Shown here piece after piece: positions 1 through 9,320 of a stretch of 21,194 bases of DNA (within the stretch, counting starts at the first letter, position 1; every line of letters starts with the position of its first letter). The DNA is from Elysia marginata. Lineage: Eukaryota > Mollusca > Gastropoda > Plakobranchidae. The stretch spans positions 130,990 through 152,183 of the forward strand of contig BMAT01004532.1 in NCBI GenBank assembly GCA_019649035.1, in the 5' to 3' direction. The position numbers and the translations under genes are program-made. The notes beneath the pieces are model-generated. The model made no database searches. It was not told the DNA's origin and saw only the letters and a program-made list of their open reading frames with translations.

Positions 1-41
<41 letters not shown>
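1..41. repeat. (AG)n microsatellite at window edge
   Basis: About twenty AG dinucleotides with a single AA interruption near position 29-30. The tract begins at the first base, so its true length is unknown. Simple repeats like this often end contigs. Confidence 0.97.
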
Positions 42-377
42 CGAATAAGAAATTGACTGAATTAAAAGGACGGGGAAACTTAACGAGCCAGACGACAACT
101 TACAATAAAAAAGTAGCTATTGATATGAACCACTGTAGATGGAATTAAAAGGTATGACACATAACGTTCATTTCTTTTTACCTCAGTTTCTTGACAACAT
201 AATTATTGGGTCTGTAATGCTTTTGCTTAATGTTAGTGAGGAAAATGGCGCTTCTATTTGAAGTAGGGTACATATTACATAAATATTATACTCTTCTGTC
301 ATTAACTTTACTTTCTCAATCACACTGACTCTCCGATTATATTTGAACAGCATTTAACTCATACCACAATATTGCAG

Positions 378-506
378 GCTTTAGCTGGCATTGAAAACAT
401 CCATGTGATGCTGAAGGAGGATATCCCGGATCGCTTTCATCTCAAAGCAAGCCGGCGTGTGATGGACGTGTTTGCCTATGCAGATGAAGGCTCGATTATG
501 ACGACT
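378..506 (+). CDS. ENPP family ectonucleotide pyrophosphatase/phosphodiesterase, penultimate coding exon
   Basis: A 129-nt exon (43 codons, phase 0 at both ends) flanked by an acceptor (ATTGCAG, ending 377) and a strong donor (GTAAGT from 507). The translation contains HVMLKEDIPDRFHLK and then RRVMDVFAYADEG. These match the conserved 'LKEDIP(D/E)R(F/L)H' and 'ADEG' blocks of the ENPP phosphodiesterase domain, just before the last zinc-ligand histidine. ENPP enzymes are secreted or membrane-anchored ectoenzymes that hydrolyse phosphodiester or pyrophosphate bonds in nucleotides or lysophospholipids, using two zinc ions and a threonine nucleophile. The nucleophile and the other metal ligands lie in exons upstream of the window. 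The exon is joined in frame to 992-1309 across a 485-bp intron. Family is clear from sequence; overall the two exons look closest to the ENPP4/5/6-type short enzymes, but the paralog cannot be fixed from this piece. Confidence 0.9.
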
Positions 507-991
507 GTAAGTGATCGAAGTATGCCGTGCTGTAAAATGTTTTAATCTGCTCACGAACAGGCAGTTTGCAACTGATTTTTGTCAAGCTACGGGGAAGTTC
601 ATTTAACAGAATAAAAACCGATGAAATTGCTCGGCCAAGTCACAAAACCTATTTGATTAAACACGACGAAAACATTACAGAAGACTATAAATGTCTCTTA
701 AACAGTATAAGCCGGGTGTAGAATGTTCCAATGGGTAAAGATTTCAATTTTCTCAGTTTTCAAAGGTTAAAGTTTCTAACTTTTTTCAAATGTTTCTAAA
801 ACGTACTTATATTTTAAAGATTTCAATAATAAGAAAAAAGAGCAAAAACTCAAAATTTGAATTTTTTTTTCCCGAAGCGATTTTCAACATTCCACTCATC
901 AGAATTAGTCGAAAGAGGATGTTATAAAATTTGCATTTTTCCCCTCAATTTTAGACATCTTTTATTAAATTAACATTTCTTATCTCTCCAG

Positions 992-1309
992 GATCCCTCT
1001 ACATTGTCTAAACGTGGGGATCACGGCTACGACAACGCCCTGAACATGATGAAGCCTTTATTTATCGCTCGAGGCCCAGCTTTTAAACAGGGAGTATCGG
1101 TGGATCCCATTCTGAACGTAGACATTTACCCTTTAATCTGCCATCTCTTGGATATTGAACCTGCTGCCAATAACGGTAGCATGACCCGTGTGAAGTCATT
1201 GCTATCAGATGAGTCTGGGCATGGCACGGCAGCCAGGAATTCCTGGAGCCATCATGTTGGTGTGGTTCTATCAGCAGTTACTTGCATCTATCTTTCAATC
1301 GCTGTATAG
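992..1309 (+). CDS. ENPP family ectonucleotide pyrophosphatase/phosphodiesterase, terminal coding exon
   Basis: The exon follows an acceptor (TCTCTCCAG, ending 991) and keeps frame with 378-506: ...MTT|DPSTLSKRGDHGYDN. It has 105 codons and a TAG at 1307-1309. GDHGYDN carries the family's last zinc-coordinating histidine (codon 1022-1024). Next come the family blocks ARGPAFK, NVDIYPLICHLL and IEPAANNGS. The NGS is an N-glycosylation sequon at a position where short ENPPs usually have one. After it the sequence leaves the family consensus: the stretch VKSLLSDES has serines where I would expect cysteine in vertebrate ENPP4/5. The protein ends with about 18 mostly hydrophobic residues (HVGVVLSAVTCIYLSIAV) directly before the stop. 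That could be a GPI-anchor signal or a transmembrane tail with no cytosolic segment. The first in-frame ATG codons are internal methionines, so this is not a gene start. Confidence 0.93.
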   Translation, partial: DPSTLSKRGDHGYDNALNMMKPLFIARGPAFKQGVSVDPILNVDIYPLICHLLDIEPAANNGSMTRVKSLLSDESGHGTAARNSWSHHVGVVLSAVTCIYLSIAV

Positions 1310-1760
1310 ATCGCACTTTTCCCCTCTAAACACCCTTGTGTTTTAGAGATTGACGTGAGGATTTAAAATTCATTATCAAGTTTAGCCACCTGTTAAATAG
1401 AAGAGCAGAAAAAGCACTGTAAAATGTGCATTTTATTTCCAATGCCAACACATATTACAGATATATATCTTTATTGATCCTGAGGAAAACTGGCAACCGA
1501 ACTGCAAGGCTGAGAGATACCCCCTCTAGATTGTCTTAAACATTTTCTACACCTCGAAGATCCAACTTTTTGATTTGCCCGTGATCAGGCTGGCTGTGCT
1601 TGAATTGACAACATCGAGCAATATACAAAATATTTCGTTAGCTACTGTGTTTGTATTAAATGCTATTGCTTTCGTATTTACGCGGTTGTACTCACGTTCA
1701 CCTTTTTGTTTAAATTAAGAATAAAAATACATTCGTCAATAAACCTTATTGTAACTAATT
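1310..1760 (+). other. 3' UTR and polyadenylation signals of the ENPP gene
   Basis: AT-rich sequence after the ENPP stop. There are two canonical AATAAA hexamers at 1720-1725 and 1738-1743, the second followed by T-rich sequence. The transcript probably ends at about 1750-1770, giving a UTR of roughly 450 nt. The exact cleavage site cannot be seen. Confidence 0.65.
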
Positions 1761-2239
1761 CTTACCTTCAAATTTATTCTAGAAATATCATTATCTTTTT
1801 CCATTACATTCAAATGCAAAAATTTGAAAAACAACAACAACCCGATCTACGACCTCACATTTTAGAACATGTGTGAAACACATGGGGAATGTGAAACTCA
1901 TAAACGACACTAAGATTTGAAACAGCCTGTGTTGTTTGACTTTCCTCTACACTTTATCACTGTAACAATCCACTTACCTTTGTCTATGTCGAAGAGCAAT
2001 GCAGCAGTTTATGGGCAAAACATAGTGGCGTTATTGGTTGTAGAACAGTAGGATTCGGTAATGCAAGAGATGTATCCTCTTTGAAAAAAAAATAAAACTA
2101 ATTTAGAAATTGACCTTTCCGGCTCTTAATGTCTTAGGTAGAGTGAAGAGAAAAAGTGGAGACTTTGAAATAGATTCTAGGTTTTTATGCTATGAAATAT
2201 AGTGCTCGACTTGTGTAAGGTTTTATAGAGCCCAGTCCT
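1761..2239. other. Intergenic AT-rich sequence, nothing recognised
   Basis: No open frame of note. A donor-like AGGTAAGTG lies on the minus strand at about 1974-1982, but the sequence upstream of it has stops in all frames within a short distance, so no exon is claimed. Confidence 0.5.
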
Positions 2240-2830
2240 ACCTTTATTTTGTCACGACACTGTGTTTCTCGCCATCCGTTGGGTCGTCGTTTCATTAGGT
2301 GACTATTTACTTTCCGTTTCCCCGACTACGTCGTCGTTGGATCGGTTCACATTTTTTACATTAGTAAGTAAATATTTTGTTCTATGCATACACGTCGACA
2401 GGGTTTCCTTTCTTTTATTTAAAGTAGAGTTCTTTGCAAACACAAAATATTTTGCTGATAAACACAAGTTGCATTTTTTGTTGTTGTGGAGTACGCCTTT
2501 GATTTTTTTATGATTTCCCATGATATTTTAAAGTCTTCTTTGTTTCTTTGAGTTCCCATACGTGCCCACTGAGCGTTGTGTCGGACTTTCTGTAGGGCAG
2601 CCTAGCTATTTGTTGGTTGTATCGCATTTTTTTTTATGTATTCTCTGTTATGTCTATGTAGGTGTCTATTGCGTTGGTGTTTGCTTGTAAGACGGTTGCC
2701 TAGTATACTAGGCTTTTTTTCTAGGCATTTTTCTTGAAGGGGGCATGATGGTTTGTCCATGCAGTTGCACAATTTGATCGTGCTGTCTTTTTTTAAATAA
2801 GTACCTTGATTAAACAAAAACATGAAGTTC
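2240..2830 (-). mobile_element. Degraded GIY-YIG retroelement fragment, probably Penelope-like element (endonuclease end)
   Basis: Read on the minus strand, from high to low coordinates. (1) 2725-2769 encodes a cysteine motif, CNCMDKPSCPLQEKC, typical of the linker before the endonuclease of GIY-YIG retroelements. (2) After a frameshift, S-L-V-Y-stop-A-T-V at about 2692-2716 and TYIDITENT at 2634-2663 match the 'VYQATV...YIG.T' core of GIY-YIG nucleases; YIG is now YID and the usual Q is a TAG. (3) After more frame breaks, YRKSDTTLSGHVWELKETK is followed in another frame by KCNLCLSAKYFVFAK, STLNKRKETLSTCMHR and TKYLL, ending at a TAG near 2303. This is the usual C-terminal part (CNLC...F...LNKR.E..S.C.H..K). 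At least three frame changes and several stops show it is dead. Reverse transcriptase is not visible upstream (above 2830), so the copy is 5'-truncated. GIY-YIG retroelements in animals are mainly Penelope-like; that subclass call is inferred from memory of the family. Confidence 0.72.
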
Positions 2831-5480
2831 AGTTAACATCAAAACTATACCAGACAAATGGCAGAACAAACACAGTTTTTTTTTCCATATACGCCTAAGG
2901 AATTGCGAGCGTAGTCAGCGATCACACACAAACAGCTTGAAATAACACACAATTAAATTTATAGCCCCCCACCCAGTAAAATAAAGGCCCTTTTCACGAT
3001 ACGTTATAACTAGCTATTCATATGGGATGAAATGAAAGCAAGAGACCTTTAGCAGGATCATTATGAAATTTTCTAGAACAAATTATTAGCACAACTAAAA
3101 CACAACTTCACGAACACTTTGACACTCAATATATCATTTCCGATATACGTTATATCTAACGTTAGCTCTTTTGTATCAGTTGACTTCTGATTAGTTTCCA
3201 CCAAAAGCATTAACTTGTATATGAATATTTAAAGTGAATGATTGCAACATTAACAGATACGCAAAGATAGGTCCACGTTTTTTAGTTCTCGCTGTCTAAT
3301 CGATCTGTCATTATTCAAGCTTTGTTAGTTAGAATGTCATCATGAGGATATTTTAAAGACCAACCCTTTTCTAAAAGAAGAATCGCAATACCAGATTCAT
3401 ACCATAGACCACATGACTGCGTAGCCAATGCTAACCCATTTCTCTTTCGAGGAAAATCAAGTATGGTAAGTTATTCTGATTGGACAGATTCTGAATATTT
3501 GCCATGCTATGTTGGTTTCAGTCTATATCTTTTTAGAGCTAAGCGAATAATCAGTTTACAAAAACATTACAATGTTTTAAGTTTTAAGTATTTTAAAATT
3601 TAATTGCAACGACAACTGCAATTATCTCGTGAGTTATCCTAAAGTTTAACGGCGGTATGAATTATTTAGCGCTAATATTTAACCTATTAATAAGACATTA
3701 CAGAGCGAACTTCTTGTACTTGTAAAACAAACTACGTGTACATGATTTATTAGCCAATACATTTAGACAACCTTGGGGTACCGGATAGCTTGTGTAGACA
3801 TCACATTACTGATTATTACATAGGAAGATAATTACGACACAAATACCAAACGCCCAGAGAAATTTATGATACAAAGATCTATGAGTCTAACAGCCATGCA
3901 ATAACTCAGCTACCATTCATTATTATATTACCGAAGTTATAAAACTGCGTACTTCTCATTCTTTATTCAATATTATGCATCACGATCGAGAGTAATAGCA
4001 ATGTGTATATTTTTTATGGACCTAACCGAACTACAGTAGAAGCTGACTCATAAGAAGCTAGATCCTCTTTTCTAAAAACAGAATAGCTTTTCCTCTTTTT
4101 TTTTTTACATTTTTATAAAGCCCAAAAATCTGTGTCCAGGATATTGACAGAAACATAAAGGGTGATAAACACTGTCAAGGTAATATATCGAACATTAAAA
4201 AGCTATTAAGACCTAAGAGGAAAAGAACACAATCACTGAATGAGCGAGGGTTAGATGAGCCAGTAGGCTCCCTTAGATTGGCCCTAGTCTGATCTGGGAT
4301 CAGAACAGGAACCTATTACTTTCTTCATAGATACGGGAGGCGCGTGAGGATTTGACGCTTCCTTTTCAATTAATGATGACTGAAGTTGGTCAGGAGTCTC
4401 CAGTAGCAAAATACCGAATAGACCTGACTAGTAGATGTAAGATGTATTTTGTTCCTTCAGAAAGTAGTTCTAGAAGACGAGTTTTGTTTCACCAGAGTAA
4501 CTATAAAAAATTAAACTTTTAAGGTCAGCTTCATAGTGGATAAGTATGATATGAAAAAAAGTATATAACAAGTTTAATAGACATAGATGTATAGATAGAC
4601 AATCAGAAGTATACCAGTGTGAATGTATTATTATTCCTGGTGAGCGAGCTTAACCAACATTTTCACCTTGTGTCCTCACTTCGATTTGGTATTATTTGGT
4701 TGTCTATAGGTATTGTCTACAGGTTCTGAGTAAAAAAAGCCTCCCGTTTTTTCTCAATAACTTTTCTGTTTCTTCGTGTAATATTTTTATATTTTACATG
4801 CAGAAATGTTCAATTTGTCTATGCAAAACCATCTTTTTTAAACATTATTCACGCGATATGTAACAATTTTTTTCGTAACTTCCGTCATTTATTTTATCTT
4901 CCATGGTGACTTTTTAAACTACTTACATGCTACGTATATTTTGGGAGTAACCTATGACTATCATTAGATAAGATTTTTTGCTTTTCTTTTGTTCCATTTC
5001 ATTGCATTGTAGAACGGAGACCTGCTATAATGTGTTTTATGCCCATGCACTGAGATAATAATTTATAAAAAAATATAGATAGATAAATAAATGGATAGAA
5101 AGGTAAATAGGTAATTAGATATATAGAAAGCTTGATGACAACTTAATGTTTAGCTCCACAAAGCTCTCTTTAGCTGTCCTTGTGGTAAGATATGATTATT
5201 ATTGTGTGAGGCTCAGATGCAATTATTACTGTGTGAGAATGACATTTATTTGCTGCCAGAGATGCCCGAATAAAAAAAACGTTACCAAAGAGCACTGATG
5301 TATAGCGATCAGTACAGTAACATGCTGTAAGCGGTTTACATGGGTTCTGCGACGAGCCATCACAAACCTACTTACCTTCTGAACTCACAGAGGAGCAGTA
5401 AATAAAGCGCATCACTTTAGCACACTGACAAGATCTTTCACTGCCTTTAAACGGTTATTTCTTCAACGCATGAGGGAGGC
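2824..5480. other. AT-rich intergenic sequence with no recognised gene
   Basis: No coding region that I can support on either strand. It includes poly-T/poly-A runs (about 2876-2884, 4101-4108), degenerate TAGA/GATA repeats at about 4572-4602 and 5066-5115, and a short near-duplicate (ATTATTATTGTGTGAG and ATTATTACTGTGTGAG near 5196-5241). A somewhat GC-richer patch at 4230-4370 has no open frame that I recognise. Confidence 0.5.
5066..5115. repeat. Degenerate (TAGA)n microsatellite
   Basis: Imperfect TAGA/TAAA/TAGG tetranucleotide units (…ATAGATAGATAAATAAATGG…) over about 50 bp, visible directly in the sequence. Confidence 0.75.
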
Positions 5481-5502
5481 GGAGAAAATAAGTGTAAATA
5501 AC

Positions 5503-5572
5503 CCACAGCAGGGTTCGAACCATGTACGTCTCGGTCCAAAAGCCGAGGGTCTACCCACTGGACCACTTCGCC
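5503..5572 (-). mobile_element. tRNA-Lys-like head of a SINE
   Basis: On the minus strand there is an RNA polymerase III A box (TGGTCCAGTGGGTAGACC), a perfect anticodon stem (CTCGG/CCGAG) with a TTTT-containing loop, and a perfect B box (GGTTCGAACCC, + strand 5511-5521) at normal tRNA spacing. By eye the A box and loop are closest to tRNA-Lys(UUU). It is not a functional tRNA: the anticodon loop has 8 nt, the T stem pairs only at its inner two positions, the D stem is poor, and the 3' side of the acceptor stem does not match GGCGAAG. This is what the 5' head of a tRNA-derived SINE looks like. The body would run toward lower coordinates (below 5503), but its end is not obvious and no clear tail or target-site duplication was found. 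Confidence 0.72.
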
Positions 5573-5653
5573 ACGTGACCAGTTCTACTTTGATAATATA
5601 TTGATTCATGATGTGATTACCAGATGCCATCAACAAAACTACAAAATGGAATC

Positions 5654-5705
5654 AGATAAATGAAATAAAAACAAAAAATAAATAAATAAAATAAAACAAA
5701 CAATT
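5654..5705. repeat. A-rich (AAAT)n-like low-complexity tract
   Basis: A nearly C/G-free stretch of AAAT/AAAAC units. It could be an old retroelement tail or simply a degenerate microsatellite. It lies about 80 bp from the tRNA-like head, on the side opposite the expected SINE tail, so it probably does not belong to that SINE. Confidence 0.6.
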
Positions 5706-6176
5706 ATGCGCAACAAGATTTAGTGCTTGAAATAATATAAAATATTGGGTAAAAGAGCGATGGATCAACTTTTGTTGAATACAAAAAATTCCAGGACAAA
5801 GATAAGATCTAGGTACTGGTACAACCACCCACAAGCCCCACTAGTCGACTAAATTTATTAAAATGCATCCCCTGCATTACTCTTTGCATCCAATTATCAC
5901 ACAGCTATGTACAAACCTGAGATATTCCTTAAAAGTCACAAAAAAATCTTCTCAGGTGAAGACGGGTCATAATCTAGTATTATCTCCACAAAACACATAT
6001 CCTATTGCCGTTTCGCCTTTTGTGTTTAAAGCTCACCCAATCTAATAAGTAAATATAACAGAATGTTAAAATGTCTCTAGCGCTAGAAGAGGAAGAAAAG
6101 GCCAATATCTTGAGACAAAGGAAGGATCAAACACACAGAGCCTTATTGGAAATGATGTCCTTTGGCGTGGTGGAAA

Positions 6177-6178
6177 TC

Positions 6179-6218
<40 letters not shown>

Positions 6219-6297
6219 TGAGAGAGACATTGATAGAGACATTGATAGAGAGACATTGAGAGAGAGAGAGAGAGAGACATTGAGAGAGAGACAGAGA
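6177..6297. repeat. (GA)n microsatellite with interspersed GACATT units
   Basis: Pure GA runs broken by five GACATTG blocks starting at 6214, 6226, 6238, 6252 and 6276. The first three are exactly 12 bp apart, so a 12-bp higher-order unit has formed inside the dinucleotide repeat. On the minus strand this gives a spurious Leu/Ser-rich open frame. Confidence 0.93.
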
Positions 6298-6350
6298 ACG
6301 AGAAAGATGTGAGGAAGAGTAACGGTGTTAATATAAAGAATTGCAATAAT

Positions 6351-6395
6351 GACAATAATAAAAATGACAATAATAAAAATGACAATAATAATAAT
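6351..6395. repeat. 15-bp tandem repeat, three copies
   Basis: Units GACAATAATAAAAAT at 6351-6365 and 6366-6380 are identical. The third (6381-6395, GACAATAATAATAAT) differs at one base. It sits about 55 bp beyond the GA satellite. Confidence 0.92.
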
Positions 6396-6421
6396 AGAGT
6401 TAATAACATTAATAAACACAA

Positions 6422-7020
6422 ATAAAACTAAAAAAAGTCAATAAAAGATACTGTCGAATATAAAACGAGATACATAGTATGGAGTAAAAACAGGCCACTC
6501 TAAAAGTAAATTATGTTAATTAGAGGAAAAAATAATAAAAAGATGAAAATTAAACGAATTAGGCATGTATAGAAGAAAACCGGGAAAGGGAAAGTTCATA
6601 GTAAGTGATCTTCCGCCCCTCTTGAGATAAAGTTTTAACATGAATTTTGAAACATTGAAAGCTTGCTTTATAATCAAACCATCACCTTGAATATTGAACG
6701 GACATTGAGATAGGTAATGAGCATGGATAGTTGATTTAAAGTTTTTCTTCCTGAAAAAAAAACAGCGGCTAAAACATCACCTGAGTTCAGTCAGTACACA
6801 AAGTCCAACAAAGCTAATTTCGATTAAATCAGCAAACTTTAAGGAATGCTTCAAACTATCAATGTACTGAACGTGTTTAAAATAACATAGAGTGCTTATT
6901 TTGGAATCTGTTTTCTTTTGTTTTAAAACTTACCTAATCTATTTTTACCCAATGTTTAAAAATATCCATTCAAATATACAAAAAATATAAATCTTTAGCG
7001 AAAACAAAAACCAAAGTAAC
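6422..7020. other. AT-rich intergenic sequence, nothing recognised
   Basis: Contains A-rich tracts and no supported gene, RNA or element. Confidence 0.5.
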
Positions 7021-7117
7021 AATACTAAAAAGTGTAAGCATTAAATAAGTAAAATAAAAAAATCGTCAAGGACAGAATAAAAAAAAAAGTGAACCCGGGA
7101 ACAAAGACATATTTTAG

Positions 7118-7333
7118 GTGCGATTTGGAAAGACAGATGTATCCCCAAGTTTCATTTCCTGTAACTTGAAGAGTACCTGGGGCAATATCCTTCTCTTCCG
7201 GCAAGACAACTTGGGCCATGGCAGGAAACTCGAGGGCTCTGCAGTATCACTGCTGAATGGACGCTATGGTCAAGTCGCACGGAAATCTTCTCTGGCCTTT
7301 CTTAGTAAGGTAAACCTGAATCAATGTTGGTGA
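7118..7333 (+). CDS. Unrecognised 71-codon open frame (doubtful)
   Basis: An open frame beginning with a non-ATG codon in a locally GC-richer patch (about 7118-7300). Its TGA lies inside the first copy of a 42-bp duplication, and an AATAAA follows seven bases later (7340-7345). No family is recognised. The opposite strand is also open (7025-7219, starting at an ATG in CCATGG, encoding MAQVVLPEEKDIAPG and then a lysine/phenylalanine-rich, membrane-like tail), and it looks equally protein-like over its first 40 residues. At most one strand is coding. Either could be an exon or chance. Confidence 0.15.
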   Translation: MRFGKTDVSPSFISCNLKSTWGNILLFRQDNLGHGRKLEGSAVSLLNGRYGQVARKSSLAFLSKVNLNQCW

Positions 7334-7410
7334 ACTTGCAATAAAGACTACCAGAGTAGGTCTTCAGCTTGGCGAACTTGCAATAAAGACTACCAGACTA
7401 TGTCTTCAGC
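7327..7410. repeat. 42-bp tandem duplication carrying AATAAA in each copy
   Basis: Copies at 7327-7368 and 7369-7410 match at 39 of 42 positions. Each contains CTTGCAATAAAGACTACC, so each holds a canonical poly(A) hexamer (7340-7345 and 7382-7387). Confidence 0.95.
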
Positions 7411-9100
7411 GTCGTCCTGAGAAAAGAAAAGTACACTGCTCATTACCTTGAATTGAACATATACAAGGCATATAGGAAATATCTGACATCGTTGGGTGGA
7501 CAGTAGGTAATGTGCAAAACTATTTAAAATAGTAAACACTTAAATTGATCCGTCATAAATAAATTTTAAAAGAACAAAAATACAATTTTAAATGATTGAA
7601 AAAATCGTCGTCTTGTTCGCTGGGCATCACACATCGAATAAGACTTAATCAGCCACAAAAAAAAACAAAGATTTGTTAGCCTTTCTAATTTTCAGAGACA
7701 CAAGATATGCAAATACAAATCTTTGGCAGTTCTTTTCAGGCAGATATAGAGCAACACACAATATTCTTTGTTCATCGTAGAAAATTTAAAAATTCATAAA
7801 AAAAACAAACAAACATAGATTTGAATTTAGCTGCGATGACACTTAGGCGAGTTTTGTGAAAGTATCTTTATAGAGCTCAAAGACGTTCCAGCCTAAACAA
7901 AAGTTCTCTTCTTTACAAAGCACTACAAGCTCTGTAAGTCTTAAATAACGCCAAGGAAGAATGCCATTTTAAAACTATTTTGACAATTCTGAACAGACTA
8001 ATCAAATCAAGGTGACATTGGGCTAGCTTATGCTATTTACAGACTCAAGCACACACACGTGCCATATCCTCAAATACAACGAAAGAAAAGTGTCATGTGC
8101 TTCTTTATTTTTATAAACTTATCACCCTGCAAAAGATTTTACGAGAACTCAAAACATAAAATGGTGCAAATTTGACCTAATCCAGTTTATATCAAGCAAT
8201 ATATTTTTCGAACATCAAAGAACAAAACACATTGTTTAAACATGGGTGGAAACTTGTTCAACCAGTATTTCTCATCTTAGGTGTACGCAAGTTCAAATAT
8301 TTTAGTAAGTAACAACGTTCTTGATACACGTAAGTTGCTTTATTATTAGCCTAAACACCTACCGTGCGATATTAAACATTTTCACCCATAAAGATAAACT
8401 TGTCTGATATGTAAAGAGATTATAATCTAGCAATTCTCCACCTGACTAAAGACCTAAGGCAAGTGCATCAAAGACAATGAATAGCAAGAGATAAGAAAAT
8501 CACTTTAGATAAAATTGTCTTGAAAATTATAGGTAAAAATGTTAATAGAAAACAGAAAGTTAGATAACAAGAGAAGAGTGGTGTGAACAAACACAAGCAC
8601 CTAACCAAAAACAACTTCCACAGTTTCAAGATTATTAAAAAATTTGAAAGATGATAGGACAAAAGATTAGTTGGAGAAGAACAGCATTACTCGATGCAAT
8701 GAAATATACCCTGCGCAGCTGAAAGATAGCAACAGACGCTGGTAGATGACGGAGGATAAAACAGCGCTTTAAAAAAACGAAACATGTTAAACGCAGAAGA
8801 TTGTAACAGCTCTCAGCAGACTCGGAAAATTTTTAATGAAATAAAAAAAAAATGAGGGTGTACCTAAAAGATTTAAATAGGCCTTAGCATATAGTTTAGC
8901 ATCAAACCGAAAGAACCACATCATTGCTTGTTTTACTCTTATGAACACAGACACCAAAATGTATTCTCGTTATATTAAAAACCACCAGTGCGTATTTGTA
9001 TTTAAATTCTAAAATTAGAAAGATATTTTTGCCTTTTATCTAGTGCAGTTACAGTTTCCAGTACATCTAAAAGTCCCATGTGCAGTCCATCAACAGGTTC
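7411..9100. other. AT-rich intergenic sequence, nothing recognised
   Basis: No supported coding region, RNA or mobile-element protein on either strand. One CACGTG E-box core lies at about 8056-8061 next to a short CACA run. Short A-runs are common. Confidence 0.5.
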
Positions 9101-9109
9101 ACACCTTTT

Positions 9110-9320
9110 ACCCACCTTTAATAACTCGCCTCAGCTCCCGGCCGTCGAAGGGGGCAAGTCATAATCACTCACGCAACGGCCTGGCCAAGTCTCTCAAGGA
9201 AACGCGCTTGCATCAGTAAACACGGTGCGATGCTCCTGGATTATGTGGTGAGCATGAAGAGTTACCTAACCCTGGCAGCAAGCACGGCCGAGCATTCTTT
9301 TATCAAGCGACTCCTTCAAG
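9110..9320. other. GC-richer patch of unknown nature
   Basis: This patch stands out from its AT-rich surroundings (for example CTCCCGGCCGTCGAAGG and GGCCTGGCCAAGTC). A + strand frame is open for about 58 codons into it and ends at a TAA near 9218, but it resembles no family I know. The CTGGCCAAGTCTC segment looks faintly like an A box, but no B box follows at the right spacing. It could be an exon, a conserved regulatory element or an eroded repeat. Confidence 0.3.

Noticed and set aside
3400..3480. + strand GTAAGTT donor-like site after AAATCAAGTATG
   Set aside because: No open, protein-like exon precedes it.
5376..5412. Minus-strand ATG with 12 codons followed by a perfect GTAAGT donor
   Set aside because: It looks like a tiny first exon, but no promoter, acceptor or following exon could be found. 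A GTAAGT after a short open stretch is expected by chance in this much DNA.
6143..6421. Leu/Ser-rich minus-strand frames of 80 and 92 codons
   Set aside because: They are translations of the GA satellite and the 15-bp array; pure low complexity.
9190..9260. tRNA-like segment (CTGGCCAAGTCTC…)
   Set aside because: The A-box resemblance is weak, and there is no B box or matching stems.
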